64,000 nucleotides of DNA from Mucilaginibacter ginsenosidivorax (GTDB lineage: Bacteria > Bacteroidota > Bacteroidia > Sphingobacteriales > Sphingobacteriaceae): assembly GCF_007971525.1 (NCBI RefSeq), contig NZ_CP042437.1, positions 806,001 to 870,000 of the forward strand, given 5' to 3'. The translations under genes and the position numbers were made by a program. Shown one piece after another: positions 43,226 to 51,373 of the stretch (position 1 is its first letter; every line of letters begins with the position of its first letter). The notes under the pieces were generated by a model. The model was given only the letters and a program-made list of their open reading frames with translations. It made no database searches and had not been told where the DNA came from.

Positions 43226-43705
43226 TTATGCTTTGTTGTCATCCCCTCGCTCCAACCCCATCCGCATCTCCACCATATGTTTCCCAAATCCCACTTTTTC
43301 ATAAGCCCTTACCGCGCCTTCGTTACCGGCATAAACCTGTAACCTCAATTCGGTAAGGCCTTGTGCTTTGGCCCATTCCTTTAATCGGTCGATAATGAGT
43401 TTATTGATGCCTTTGCCCCGGTGTTGCGGCAAAACGTACATAAAGCCGAGGTAAGCAAAGCGTTCAAAATCAAAATATACCTTTTCGCTTTGTTTAATGC
43501 GGGCGTAGCCGCTGCCAATAAGCTGGCCGTCCAATTCGGCCACTAAAAGTTCCACGTCGGGCGAGGTAATAAACATTTCCAGGTCGTAGTATTTGATGGC
43601 GCCGGGCACCAGGGTTGGATCGAAAGGGCGCTCGGCGGTGATAACGCCCTGCTCAAATTGCAGCAGGGTTGGGATATCATTGAGGGTGGCTGGGCGGATG
43701 AGCAT
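43226..43705 (-). CDS. GNAT-family N-acetyltransferase
   Basis: The ATG at 43705 gives a clean 159-residue GNAT: MLIRPATLNDIPTLLQFEQG, ELLVAELDGQLIGSGYARIK, AYLGFMYVLPQHRGKGINKL (acetyl-CoA Q/RxxGxG/A, here QHRGKG) and EGAVRAYEKVGFGKHMVEM. The open frame extends upstream into repeat B, so the longer start is rejected. Substrate could be an amino acid, antibiotic or ribosomal protein; nothing in context decides. Confidence 0.9.
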   Translation of the reverse strand: MLIRPATLNDIPTLLQFEQGVITAERPFDPTLVPGAIKYYDLEMFITSPDVELLVAELDGQLIGSGYARIKQSEKVYFDFERFAYLGFMYVLPQHRGKGINKLIIDRLKEWAKAQGLTELRLQVYAGNEGAVRAYEKVGFGKHMVEMRMGLERGDDNKA

Positions 43706-43751
43706 GGGTGGGATGTTTATATTTGTTAAGTATAAGAAATTTAGAAAGATA

Positions 43752-43837
43752 TAATATCGAACACCGAATGTCCAATGTCGAATAATGAACCCCAAAAACT
43801 TCGGTGTTCGATATTCAAAATTCATTATTCGATATTA
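43752..43837. repeat. Palindromic repeat, family B, copy 2
   Basis: AATATCGAACACCGAA (43753-43768) pairs perfectly with TTCGGTGTTCGATATT (43800-43815), and CGAATAATGAA (43779-43789) with TTCATTATTCG (43821-43831), giving interleaved stems. It shares AATATCGAACAC, GAATGTC and AAAAACTTCGGTGT with the 11.74-kb copy. It lies in the gap between the GNAT start and the epimerase stop. Confidence 0.75.
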
Positions 43838-43869
43838 CTTTAACGTCTGTATTCGGATTAATGATTGTT

Positions 43870-44979
43870 TTACACTCTAAAATGCCCACAGCCCTTCAAA
43901 AACCCTTCATCCGCATCGGCGCCAATGCCAATGGCGTCGTCTATATTTAATTTATAGCCGTCGTAGGTAACGCCACCCACACATGGGTCAACCAGGTGGC
44001 CCAGCATGCAGGTGTCCATATCATAAAATTTGATATTGGGGCTGGCATATACAAAATGCAGTTTGGCGCTCAGGGCTATCCGGCTTTCCAGCATCCCGCC
44101 CATCATACAGGCAATGCCTTTTGATGCGGCTTCGTCGTGGATGGCTTTAGCCTCCAGCAGTCCACCCGATTTGGCCATTTTGATGTTGATATAGTGGCAG
44201 CTGCCGCTGTTGATCTGCTTGCGGGCGTCGTGGTGGTTGTACACGCTTTCGTCGGCCATGATTTTTACGGGGGATAGCTGCATGAGTTCGGGCAGACGGT
44301 CATCGTGCCAGGTACGCATGGGCTGTTCGCAAAATTCAACGTTGTACTCGCCCATCGCCTGCAGGGCAAAAACGGCATCGTCAAAACTCCAGCCCTGGTT
44401 GGCATCAATACGGATGCGCATTTCGTGGCCAACCGCTTCGCGGATCTGTTTAACCCGTTCCACGTCGGCAGCAGCGTTTTTACCCAGTTTCACCTTCAGG
44501 ATATTTGCCCCCGAGGCTTTAAAGTACAAAGCCTTCATGGCCATGGTTGGCGGGCTATCAATGCCAATGGTAATATCCGATTCTACAACGCGTTTCTCCC
44601 CGCCCAAAAACTGGTACAAGGGCAAGCCGGCGTTTTTGGCGGCTATATCATGCAGGGCAATATCAAAGGCGCTTTTGATGGTGGTATTACCGGCAGCAGC
44701 AGCGTGCAGTTGCTGCATACGCGCGGAGATGTCAAGCGCGTCCTTCCCTATCCACAGCCGGGCAAAATCCTTAGCCATTACCAGGCAGGTATCCTGTGTT
44801 TCGCCCACGATCATCGGGAAGGCCGAACACTCGCCCACCCCATAAAACCCGGCATCGGTATGCACCCGGATAAACACATTTTGGGCATGGTCCATAGTGC
44901 CGGTGGCAATGGTAAAAGGCTCCATGGGGATGCTAAAACGATAAACGTCGATATGGGTAATGAATATTTTGTGTTGCAT
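43870..44979 (-). CDS. Enolase-superfamily dipeptide epimerase (MLE/MR family)
   Basis: The ATG at 44979 gives 369 residues; the extra upstream frame is repeat-derived. Enolase-superfamily landmarks: ILKVKLGKNA (KxK base), RIDANQGWS (Asp ligand), EFCEQPM (Glu ligand), IMADES (Asp ligand), INIKMAKSGGLLEA (second Lys) and CMMGGMLESRIALSA. The pattern KxK...D/E/D...K and GGMLES fits L-Ala-D/L-Glu-type dipeptide epimerases, which recycle peptidoglycan peptides, more than muconate enzymes. Substrate specificity is inferred. Confidence 0.85.
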   Translation of the reverse strand: MQHKIFITHIDVYRFSIPMEPFTIATGTMDHAQNVFIRVHTDAGFYGVGECSAFPMIVGETQDTCLVMAKDFARLWIGKDALDISARMQQLHAAAAGNTTIKSAFDIALHDIAAKNAGLPLYQFLGGEKRVVESDITIGIDSPPTMAMKALYFKASGANILKVKLGKNAAADVERVKQIREAVGHEMRIRIDANQGWSFDDAVFALQAMGEYNVEFCEQPMRTWHDDRLPELMQLSPVKIMADESVYNHHDARKQINSGSCHYINIKMAKSGGLLEAKAIHDEAASKGIACMMGGMLESRIALSAKLHFVYASPNIKFYDMDTCMLGHLVDPCVGGVTYDGYKLNIDDAIGIGADADEGFLKGCGHFRV

Positions 44980-45005
44980 GGATACGGTATTTCTTTCTCT
45001 GCCCA

Positions 45006-45345
45006 CCCTGTCATGCTGAGGAACGAAGTATTTATCACAAACTTTGCATATTGGCCATGCTTGGTGATAAACAGATGCTTCCAGCAATAACGTACCGGAC
45101 TTTATATAAATATTGGCTTGAACGCTGGTTACGACTCACCCCGGCTACGCTGCGCTGGCCGACCCTCTCTCCGGCTTACGCCGCAAAGAGGGTAACTCCA
45201 ATTTCTTCTTTTTTGCCCCTCTATGCGACACAGTCGAAGAGAGGGCAAACGGGCGCAGCCTCGTTGGGGTGAGTCGTCGCCGCCACGCAATATACGTCAT
45301 TCCCTCCTCAGATTTCGCTAAATTTTACAACTCAGCATGACAGGG
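45006..45345. repeat. Nested palindromic intergenic element
   Basis: Outer arms CCCTGTCATGCTGAG (45006-45020) and CTCAGCATGACAGGG (45331-45345) match perfectly over 15 bp; inner arms CGACTCACCCC (45132-45142) and GGGGTGAGTCG (45266-45276) match over 11, with CCCTCTCT/AGAGAGGG further in. The 583-bp gap 44980-45562 is otherwise gene-free apart from the hairpin and promoter listed next. Apparent long frames here are by-products of the palindromes. Confidence 0.7.
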
Positions 45346-45380
45346 ATGTAATGCGTCGCAGCAAATTACACTTTTTTAAG

Positions 45381-45399
45381 TCCTCTCCTTTGGAGAGGA
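45381..45399. repeat. Short CCTCTCC/GGAGAGG hairpin repeat
   Basis: TCCTCTCC (45381-45388) and GGAGAGGA (45392-45399) with a 3-nt loop, followed by TTTAGGTGAGG, form a motif very frequent in Bacteroidota intergenic DNA. It lies just upstream of a promoter. Confidence 0.5.
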
Positions 45400-45424
45400 T
45401 TTAGGTGAGGCTACTCTTTTTTTA

Positions 45425-45455
45425 TTTGCACTATATAACTATAATGTTATATTTG
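45425..45455 (+). promoter_or_regulatory. Bacteroidota-type promoter for the DUF4290 gene
   Basis: TTTG (45425-45428) and TATATTTG (45448-45455), separated by 19 nt, fit the -33/-7 consensus TTTG-N19-TAnnTTTG exactly. The start would be near 45461, leaving a ~100-nt leader before the DUF4290 ATG. Confidence 0.6.
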
Positions 45456-45562
45456 CGTTACTACTATTCAAATACAATTCAATTTTAGCCTCCTGGGCCC
45501 TTGTTACACAGGGAAAAGACGCATGGCTAACTTAAAACTTTCTTAAAAACATTATTAATTGC

Positions 45563-46312
45563 ATGGCACAAGAAAACACGCCTATATTTGACTATAATTC
45601 AACCAGGAATAAATTAATCCTGTCGGAATATGGCCGCAACGTACAAAACATGGTTAAGTACATAGTTGCGCTGCCTACTAAAGAAGAACGTAACCGCTAC
45701 GCACAGGTGGTAATTGACCTGATGGGCTTTTTAAACCCGCACCTGCGCGATGTGGCCGATTTTAAACACAAACTTTGGGATCACCTGCACATTATATCTG
45801 ATTACCAGATTGATGTAGATGCCCCCTACCCCAAACCAACGCCCGAGGCTATCCATCTGAAACCGCAGCCACTGCGTTACCCGCACCAGCGCATTAAATA
45901 CAAGCACTATGGCAAAACCATTGAGCTGATGATTGAAAAGGCCAAAGCCATTGACGAGCCAGAGCGCAAACGCCACATGGTACAGGCCATAGCCAATTTC
46001 ATGAAAATGGCCTATGTACAATGGAACAAAGATTCTGTTACCGACGAAAGTATTATTGCTGATTTGTACGCCCTATCTGGCGGAACCTTAAAACTGGATG
46101 AAAACGTTAACCTTAACCGCGTTGAGTTTAGGCCTAACAACAACCAGCAAAGCACCAACAATAACAACCGCGGCCGTAACAACCAGCAAAACAACAATAA
46201 TAACAACCGTGGTGGCGGTGGCGGCCGTGCCAACAATAACCAAAATAACAACGGCCCGCGCAACAATAACCAAAACAACCGCAACCGTAACCAGGGTGCT
46301 AAAAAATATTAG
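45563..46312 (+). CDS. DUF4290 protein with Asn-rich tail
   Basis: Residues 1-190 are a DUF4290 domain, which I recognise as Bacteroidota-specific: TRNKLILSEYGRNVQNMVKY, LPTKEERNRYAQVVIDLMG, NPHLRDVADFKHKLWDHLHI and KRHMVQAIANFMKMAYVQWN. The last ~55 residues are almost wholly Asn, Gly, Arg and Gln (NNNRGRNNQQNNNNNNRGGG...), probably disordered and possibly RNA-binding. The gene commonly neighbours murA. No activity is known. An AAC/AAT-rich tract codes the tail. Confidence 0.85.
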   Translation: MAQENTPIFDYNSTRNKLILSEYGRNVQNMVKYIVALPTKEERNRYAQVVIDLMGFLNPHLRDVADFKHKLWDHLHIISDYQIDVDAPYPKPTPEAIHLKPQPLRYPHQRIKYKHYGKTIELMIEKAKAIDEPERKRHMVQAIANFMKMAYVQWNKDSVTDESIIADLYALSGGTLKLDENVNLNRVEFRPNNNQQSTNNNNRGRNNQQNNNNNNRGGGGGRANNNQNNNGPRNNNQNNRNRNQGAKKY

Positions 46313-46320
46313 TTCTGCTT

Positions 46321-46670
46321 GGTTTATTAGTTCACTGGTTCATTAGTTCATTGGTCTTGTCTGATGGATTTTTTGGATAATGATTTTTACAATCGGTGGT
46401 TGATGCGCCGGTTATTTATTACGATAAATATTACAACCCTGTTCTTTATAATAAAGAATGGGGTTGTTTCTTTTACTGACTTTTTAAATTAAAAAAAGTT
46501 GCAGTTTTTTGTACTATTTGTACAAATTAATTGCCGATTAATAGTGTGTTATTAGCAGTTTTTTGAGCATTTATTACGTTTTTAGTCACAAAAAGACCTG
46601 TTTAAAAAGTTTAACCCCCAAATCCACCACACAAGACCAATGAACTAATGAACCAGTGAACTAATGAACA
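46321..46670. repeat. 40-bp inverted repeat bracketing the DUF4290-murA gap
   Basis: The arms at 46321-46360 and 46631-46670 match at 38 of 40 positions as inverted copies (core ACTGGTTCATTAGTTCATTG). The intervening 270 bp hold a terminator and AT-rich DNA but no gene. Arms are internally repetitive (TTCATTAGTTCA). No transposase frame or direct target repeat is evident, so it is a non-autonomous element or regulatory structure. Confidence 0.75.
46433..46467 (+). terminator. Terminator after the DUF4290 gene
   Basis: ACAACCCTGTTCTTTAT (46433-46449) pairs with ATAAAGAATGGGGTTGT (46451-46467) over 17 bp with two G-U wobbles, followed by TTCTTTT. It sits inside the inverted repeat at 46321-46670. 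Confidence 0.75.
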
Positions 46671-46774
46671 AACAATCAGGAAAAATTATAATCTTTGCCG
46701 GATATAAAAACACATTTAACACCTTCGGGTGTTCACAACATTTGAAGCATTTGACCTATCAATTATAAACACCC

Positions 46775-48082
46775 ATGACTAACGCATTTGTGATAAACGG
46801 CGGGAAACCGCTAAAAGGTGAAATTACCCCTCAAGGGGCCAAAAACGAAGCATTACAGGTAATTTCGGCAGTACTTCTTACTGAAGAGAAAGTTACCATT
46901 AGCAACATACCTGATATTAAGGATGTTAACAAACTCATTGAGCTACTGGGCGATATGGGCGTTATCACCGAAAAAACCGACGAATCAACCTATACATTTA
47001 TAGCCAAAGATATCGACCAGGATTTTTTCCAGTCGGAAGCTTTTAAAACCAAGGGTGGCGGCTTAAGGGGTTCAATCATGATTGTAGGGCCGCTGCTGGC
47101 GCGTTTCGGCAAGGCATCCATCCCCAAACCCGGCGGCGACAAAATAGGCCGCAGGAGGCTGGATACGCACTTTTTAGGGTTTGAGAAACTCGGTGCCCGC
47201 TTTGACTATAACCCAGAAGATGGCTTTTTTAATGTAGATGCTTCCAACCTGCAAGGCACATATATCCTGCTGGATGAGGCATCTGTAACCGGCACCGCCA
47301 ACATTGTGATGACAGCCGTGCTTGCCAAAGGCACCACCACCATTTACAACGCCGCCTGCGAACCATACCTGCAGCAACTTTGCAAAATGCTTAACCGCAT
47401 GGGTGCAAAAATAAGCGGCATCGGCTCAAACCTGCTTACTATTGAGGGTGTTACCAAATTAGGCGGCACCGACCACCGCTTGCTGCCGGATATGATCGAG
47501 ATTGGCTCATTTATCGGCCTGGCTGCGATGACAGGATCTGAGATCACTATCAAAGATGTACATTACAAAGAGTTAGGCATGATCCCGGATGTATTTAAAC
47601 GCCTGGGTATCAAACTTGAACTACGTGGCGACGATATTTACATTCCTGCACAGGATCATTATGAAATTGAAACCTTCATCGATGGCTCTATCATGACCAT
47701 TGCCGATGCCCCATGGCCCGGCTTTACCCCCGACCTGCTGAGCATTGTATTGGTGGTGGCCATACAGGCTAAAGGATCGGTTTTAATCCACCAGAAAATG
47801 TTCGAGAGCCGTTTGTTCTTTGTAGATAAGCTATTGGATATGGGCGCCCAGATCATCCTCTGCGACCCACACCGCGCCACGGTTATCGGCCTGGATAAGC
47901 AGGTTCAGCTACGCGGCATCAGCATGACCTCGCCTGATATTCGCGCCGGGGTATCCTTGCTTATAGCCGCACTATCGGCACAGGGCAAATCAACCATTTA
48001 CAATATTGAACAAATTGAGCGTGGTTATCAGCACATTGATACCCGTTTAAAAGCCTTAGGAGCTGATATAACGCGTATTTAG
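46775..48082 (+). CDS. murA: UDP-N-acetylglucosamine 1-carboxyvinyltransferase
   Basis: The 435-residue EPSP-synthase-fold enzyme starts peptidoglycan synthesis by adding enolpyruvate to UDP-GlcNAc. Visible features: GAKNEALQVI with Lys23-Asn24, RGSIMIVGPLLARFGKASIP, GGDKIGRRRLDTHFLGFEKLG, DEASVTGTANIVM and ADAPWPGFTPDLLS with the catalytic Asp region. The usual active-site Cys (PGGC, Cys115 in E. coli) is Asp122 here (PGGDKIG), the change known to give intrinsic fosfomycin insensitivity. Downstream of the DUF4290 gene and its terminator; a TAATCTTTG box at ~46689 may be its -7. Confidence 0.96.
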   Translation: MTNAFVINGGKPLKGEITPQGAKNEALQVISAVLLTEEKVTISNIPDIKDVNKLIELLGDMGVITEKTDESTYTFIAKDIDQDFFQSEAFKTKGGGLRGSIMIVGPLLARFGKASIPKPGGDKIGRRRLDTHFLGFEKLGARFDYNPEDGFFNVDASNLQGTYILLDEASVTGTANIVMTAVLAKGTTTIYNAACEPYLQQLCKMLNRMGAKISGIGSNLLTIEGVTKLGGTDHRLLPDMIEIGSFIGLAAMTGSEITIKDVHYKELGMIPDVFKRLGIKLELRGDDIYIPAQDHYEIETFIDGSIMTIADAPWPGFTPDLLSIVLVVAIQAKGSVLIHQKMFESRLFFVDKLLDMGAQIILCDPHRATVIGLDKQVQLRGISMTSPDIRAGVSLLIAALSAQGKSTIYNIEQIERGYQHIDTRLKALGADITRI

Positions 48083-48087
48083 GTTAA

Positions 48088-48163
48088 AGGTAAAAGGCGA
48101 AGGGTGAAAGGTAGCTGCAAAGAGTTTTCCAACCTTTCTCCTTTAACCTTTCTCCTTTTACCT
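48088..48163. repeat. Palindromic purine/pyrimidine element after murA
   Basis: AGGTAAAAGGCGAA (48088-48101) and TTCTCCTTTTACCT (48150-48163) are inverted with one mismatch; the arms consist of AAAGG/CCTTT repeats. A related half, GCGAAAGGTAAAGGGTGAAAG, lies after the next gene at ~49834. Possibly an attenuator or repeat element. Confidence 0.5.
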
Positions 48164-48261
48164 CCCTCTGCCCCTTTTGCTTTTTACTGGTAAAGAATTA
48201 TCTTTACCCTCCAGCAGCATAAAGCTTTCGGCTTTTTGCTTTCAGCCTTAAGCTCCAAAAC

Positions 48262-49827
48262 ATGCCCTACAGAAACCGGAAGTCGACGTACGTTTATTTC
48301 ATATTGATTTTTGTATTTATAAAGGTCGTTTTAAATCTGTTCGCCATTGGGCACTTCGGCTTTCACCGCGACGAGTTTTTGCATCTTGTACTGGCCGATC
48401 ATCTGGATTGGGGGTATAAAGAAGTACCGCCATTTATAGCGCTGCTGGCTAAGCTAACTATCACGCTATTTGGCAATTCCGTTTTTGCCGCACGCATTTT
48501 CCCCACCATATTTGCAGGGCTCATTATTTGGTTTACCGGCCGTATTGTAGTTGAATTTGGAGGCCGCAGGTTTGCCATTACCCTGGCCTGCCTGGCCCTG
48601 ATATTTTCGCCCGCATTTGCTGCAAGCGATTACCTCTTTCAGCCTGTTGTATTTGATCAGTTTTGGTGGGTTTTAACCGTTTGGCTGTTTATTAAGTACC
48701 TCAACACAACCGATGTAAGGTATTTATACTGGCTGGGGATGACTGTTGGTTTTGGTATGCTTACCAAGTATACCATGTTGTTTTTCACGGTGGCCCTTAT
48801 CATAGGAGTGCTCATCAGCAAGCAGCGTAAGTTATTATTTAACCGGCATATTTTAGGTGCTATGGTTTTGGCTATGCTCATATTCCTGCCCAACTTTATA
48901 TGGCAGGTAACACACCATTTCCCGGTGATAACCCACATGAAAGCGCTTCGTGCAGAGCAACTTGATTATATTACTACCGGCGACTTTATCAAACAGCAAC
49001 TCATCGTTCACGGCATTGCTTTGTTTGTTTGGTTCACGGGTTTCGTGTTTTTAATCTTTTCGTTTAAGCTACGCAATTTTCAGTTTCTGGCCATTGCTTA
49101 CGTACTGATATTCATTTTCTTACTGGAAATGGATGGCAAAAACTACTACCTGTTTGGGGCTTATCCTATGTTGTTTGCCGCTGGCGGCTTTGGGTTTGAA
49201 CGATGGTTAAAAACAAGCGGTTATGCTTTGCGTACGTTAACTATTGCCTGCTTCACCATCCCCAATATGTTGTTGCTGCCTTTGGTGCTGCCCATTTTAC
49301 CGTTGCAGCAAACACTGACTTTTTTTAAGTTTACCGGCAAAAATCTGCCTCCGTTCAGGTTTGCCATGACCTGGGAAGATCAAAAGCTGCACGCCACTAC
49401 GCAAGATTATGCCGATATGCTGGGATGGGACGAAATGGCCCAAAAAGTTGGTACCGCTTACAATAGTCTTACTCCCGAACAGCAAAAACAAACCATAGTA
49501 TACGCCGATAATTATGGCGAAGCTGGCGCGTTGCACCACTACCGCAAACAATATAACTATCCCGATGTAGTATCCCTAAACAGCAGTTTCACCCTTTGGG
49601 CGCCGGATACGCTTAATTGTAAATACATGATTTATGTGGATGACAACGGCGGCGAAAACATTCGGCAGTTTGTGGCCGGTAACATGATAGGTTCCTACAA
49701 AAAAATGGGCGAAGTGGAGTACTACCTCGCCCGCGAAAAAGGCACCGGTATTTACCTGCTTACCGATATCAAGTTCCCGCTGAAGGAAAGGTACCGGAAG
49801 GAACTGATCAGGAAAAGGATGGAATAG
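48262..49827 (+). CDS. Glycosyltransferase family 39 (ArnT/PMT-like) membrane protein
   Basis: The 521-residue protein has about 11 membrane helices and the GT39-type first loop with acidic residues (FGFHRDEFLHLVLADHLDWG, YKEVPPFIALLAKLTITLFG), followed by AARIFPTIFAGLIIWFTGRI. A C-terminal soluble domain (from about 380) follows. The family moves sugars from lipid-linked donors to lipid or protein acceptors on the periplasmic face. Acceptor unknown. It shares orientation with murA and the GH8 gene. Confidence 0.85.
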   Translation: MPYRNRKSTYVYFILIFVFIKVVLNLFAIGHFGFHRDEFLHLVLADHLDWGYKEVPPFIALLAKLTITLFGNSVFAARIFPTIFAGLIIWFTGRIVVEFGGRRFAITLACLALIFSPAFAASDYLFQPVVFDQFWWVLTVWLFIKYLNTTDVRYLYWLGMTVGFGMLTKYTMLFFTVALIIGVLISKQRKLLFNRHILGAMVLAMLIFLPNFIWQVTHHFPVITHMKALRAEQLDYITTGDFIKQQLIVHGIALFVWFTGFVFLIFSFKLRNFQFLAIAYVLIFIFLLEMDGKNYYLFGAYPMLFAAGGFGFERWLKTSGYALRTLTIACFTIPNMLLLPLVLPILPLQQTLTFFKFTGKNLPPFRFAMTWEDQKLHATTQDYADMLGWDEMAQKVGTAYNSLTPEQQKQTIVYADNYGEAGALHHYRKQYNYPDVVSLNSSFTLWAPDTLNCKYMIYVDDNGGENIRQFVAGNMIGSYKKMGEVEYYLAREKGTGIYLLTDIKFPLKERYRKELIRKRME

Positions 49828-49918
49828 CTATTTAGGCGAAAGGTAAAGGGTGAAAGGCTAAAGGTTTTTACCTGGCATTGGCACACCCAACATTGATTAG
49901 GTATCTTTACTACAAGCT

Positions 49919-51139
49919 ATGCTAAAAACGGGAAAAACATTACTGCTGATATTACTTACCTGTAATGGTTTAAGCGCGCAAACTGCATCAAAACCCTTCC
50001 CGCAGCATACAATTTATACAAGAGGTGCTATCCTGCCCAACCACCTAACCCAAAAAAGCCTTGACAACAGCACACTTAACTTTTATTGGCAATGGAAAAA
50101 CCGCTATGTAAAACAGGCGGCTGATAAAAGCCAAAGCTACATCTGGTTTGAACGACCTGGCAATAAACAATGTGTATCCGAAGGACAGGGCTACGGCATG
50201 ATCATAGTTGCCCTGATGGCCGGGGCCGATCGATCTGCAAAAATCGTTTACGATGCTTTGTTCCGGTATTATCAACTGCATCCTGCGCGGAAGGGGCAAT
50301 ACCTGATGGCCTGGGCGCAAAACAAAAATGGCCTTAGTACCGACCGCTCCTCGGCAACAGACGGCGATATGGACATTGCCTATTCCCTATTACTGGCCAA
50401 TAAACAATGGGGCAGCCGTGGCAACATTAACTATTTAAAGGCAGCCAAACTGCTGATAGCCGATATCATGAAGTATGAAATTAACCGGAAGCAGTTTACC
50501 ATTTTGCTTGGCAATGATGTTGAAGCCGACAGCGAAGATTATTTCGACACCCGTACATCTGATTTTATGCCATCGCACTTTAAAGCATTCAGAGCGGCTA
50601 CCGGCGACGTACGCTGGGATAAGGTAACCGACAATACCTATCGCCTTTTTACCCGCATGCAGCAAAAATACAGTCCGGACGCAGGTCTGGTGCCCGATTT
50701 TATACAGCAGGTACACAAAAAACCACATCCTGCCAGGCCCATGTACCTGGAATCGAAGTATGATGGCTGTTATAACTATAATGCCTGCCGTGTACCCTGG
50801 CGTATAACCGCCGATTATTTGTTATATGGCGATGAAAGGGCTAAATTGATAACAACCAAAATAAACCGCTGGATCCGGTTGACAAGCAGTGATAATCCTG
50901 ATAATATATCTGCTGGCTACACATTAGCTGGTAACGACCTGCCTACCCGTCACTTTGAAGCGTTGAGCTTTATTGCCCCATTTGCGGTTGCTGCGATGAC
51001 AAATAACAAAAACCAGCAATGGCTCAACCACACCTGGGATTACCTGCTGCATTTTAAACTAAAAGATTACGATTATTACGACAATAGCATTAAAATGTTA
51101 AACATGATTATGCTCAGCGGCAATTATTGGAAGGTTTAG
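49919..51139 (+). CDS. Secreted glycoside hydrolase family 8
   Basis: A signal peptide (TGKTLLLILLTCNGLSAQ) leads a 406-residue GH8 (alpha/alpha)6 barrel. Signature regions: CVSEGQGYGMIIVALMAGA with the acid Glu, ATDGDMDIAYSLLLANKQWG with the catalytic Asp, YFDTRTSDFMPSHFKAF and CRVPWRITADYLL. GH8 enzymes cut beta-1,4 links of cellulose, xylan, chitosan or exopolysaccharide. No PUL partners (SusC/SusD) are nearby, so a role in the cell's own polysaccharide is possible. Confidence 0.9.
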   Translation: MLKTGKTLLLILLTCNGLSAQTASKPFPQHTIYTRGAILPNHLTQKSLDNSTLNFYWQWKNRYVKQAADKSQSYIWFERPGNKQCVSEGQGYGMIIVALMAGADRSAKIVYDALFRYYQLHPARKGQYLMAWAQNKNGLSTDRSSATDGDMDIAYSLLLANKQWGSRGNINYLKAAKLLIADIMKYEINRKQFTILLGNDVEADSEDYFDTRTSDFMPSHFKAFRAATGDVRWDKVTDNTYRLFTRMQQKYSPDAGLVPDFIQQVHKKPHPARPMYLESKYDGCYNYNACRVPWRITADYLLYGDERAKLITTKINRWIRLTSSDNPDNISAGYTLAGNDLPTRHFEALSFIAPFAVAAMTNNKNQQWLNHTWDYLLHFKLKDYDYYDNSIKMLNMIMLSGNYWKV

Positions 51140-51373
51140 TTGTTTACTCCGGAGCAAAAGCAATTAAACCGGGTTAACATAACTTAACACATTTCAGAAA
51201 AATACAATACAATCAACTAATAATCAATAATTTAACATTTAATCATGGTTAACATTAAACTGATGTTTGATGTGTACTGCCTGCCACAATTATAAAATTT
51301 TACCTGTAATTTAAGCGGTTAAACATTTGAATTAAACTTAGCGTATAAACAACGCGTTGAACACCGTTGAATA

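Noticed and set aside
44210..45090. Two long + frames opposite the epimerase gene
   Set aside because: They are antisense shadows of a well-supported enolase-superfamily gene and have no domain pattern.
46012..46284. Long antisense frames over the DUF4290 tail
   Set aside because: They are Leu/Val-rich by-products of the AAC/AAT codon run and read through low-complexity DNA.
46321..46670. Inverted repeat as an insertion sequence
   Set aside because: No transposase frame lies between the arms and no target duplication was seen.
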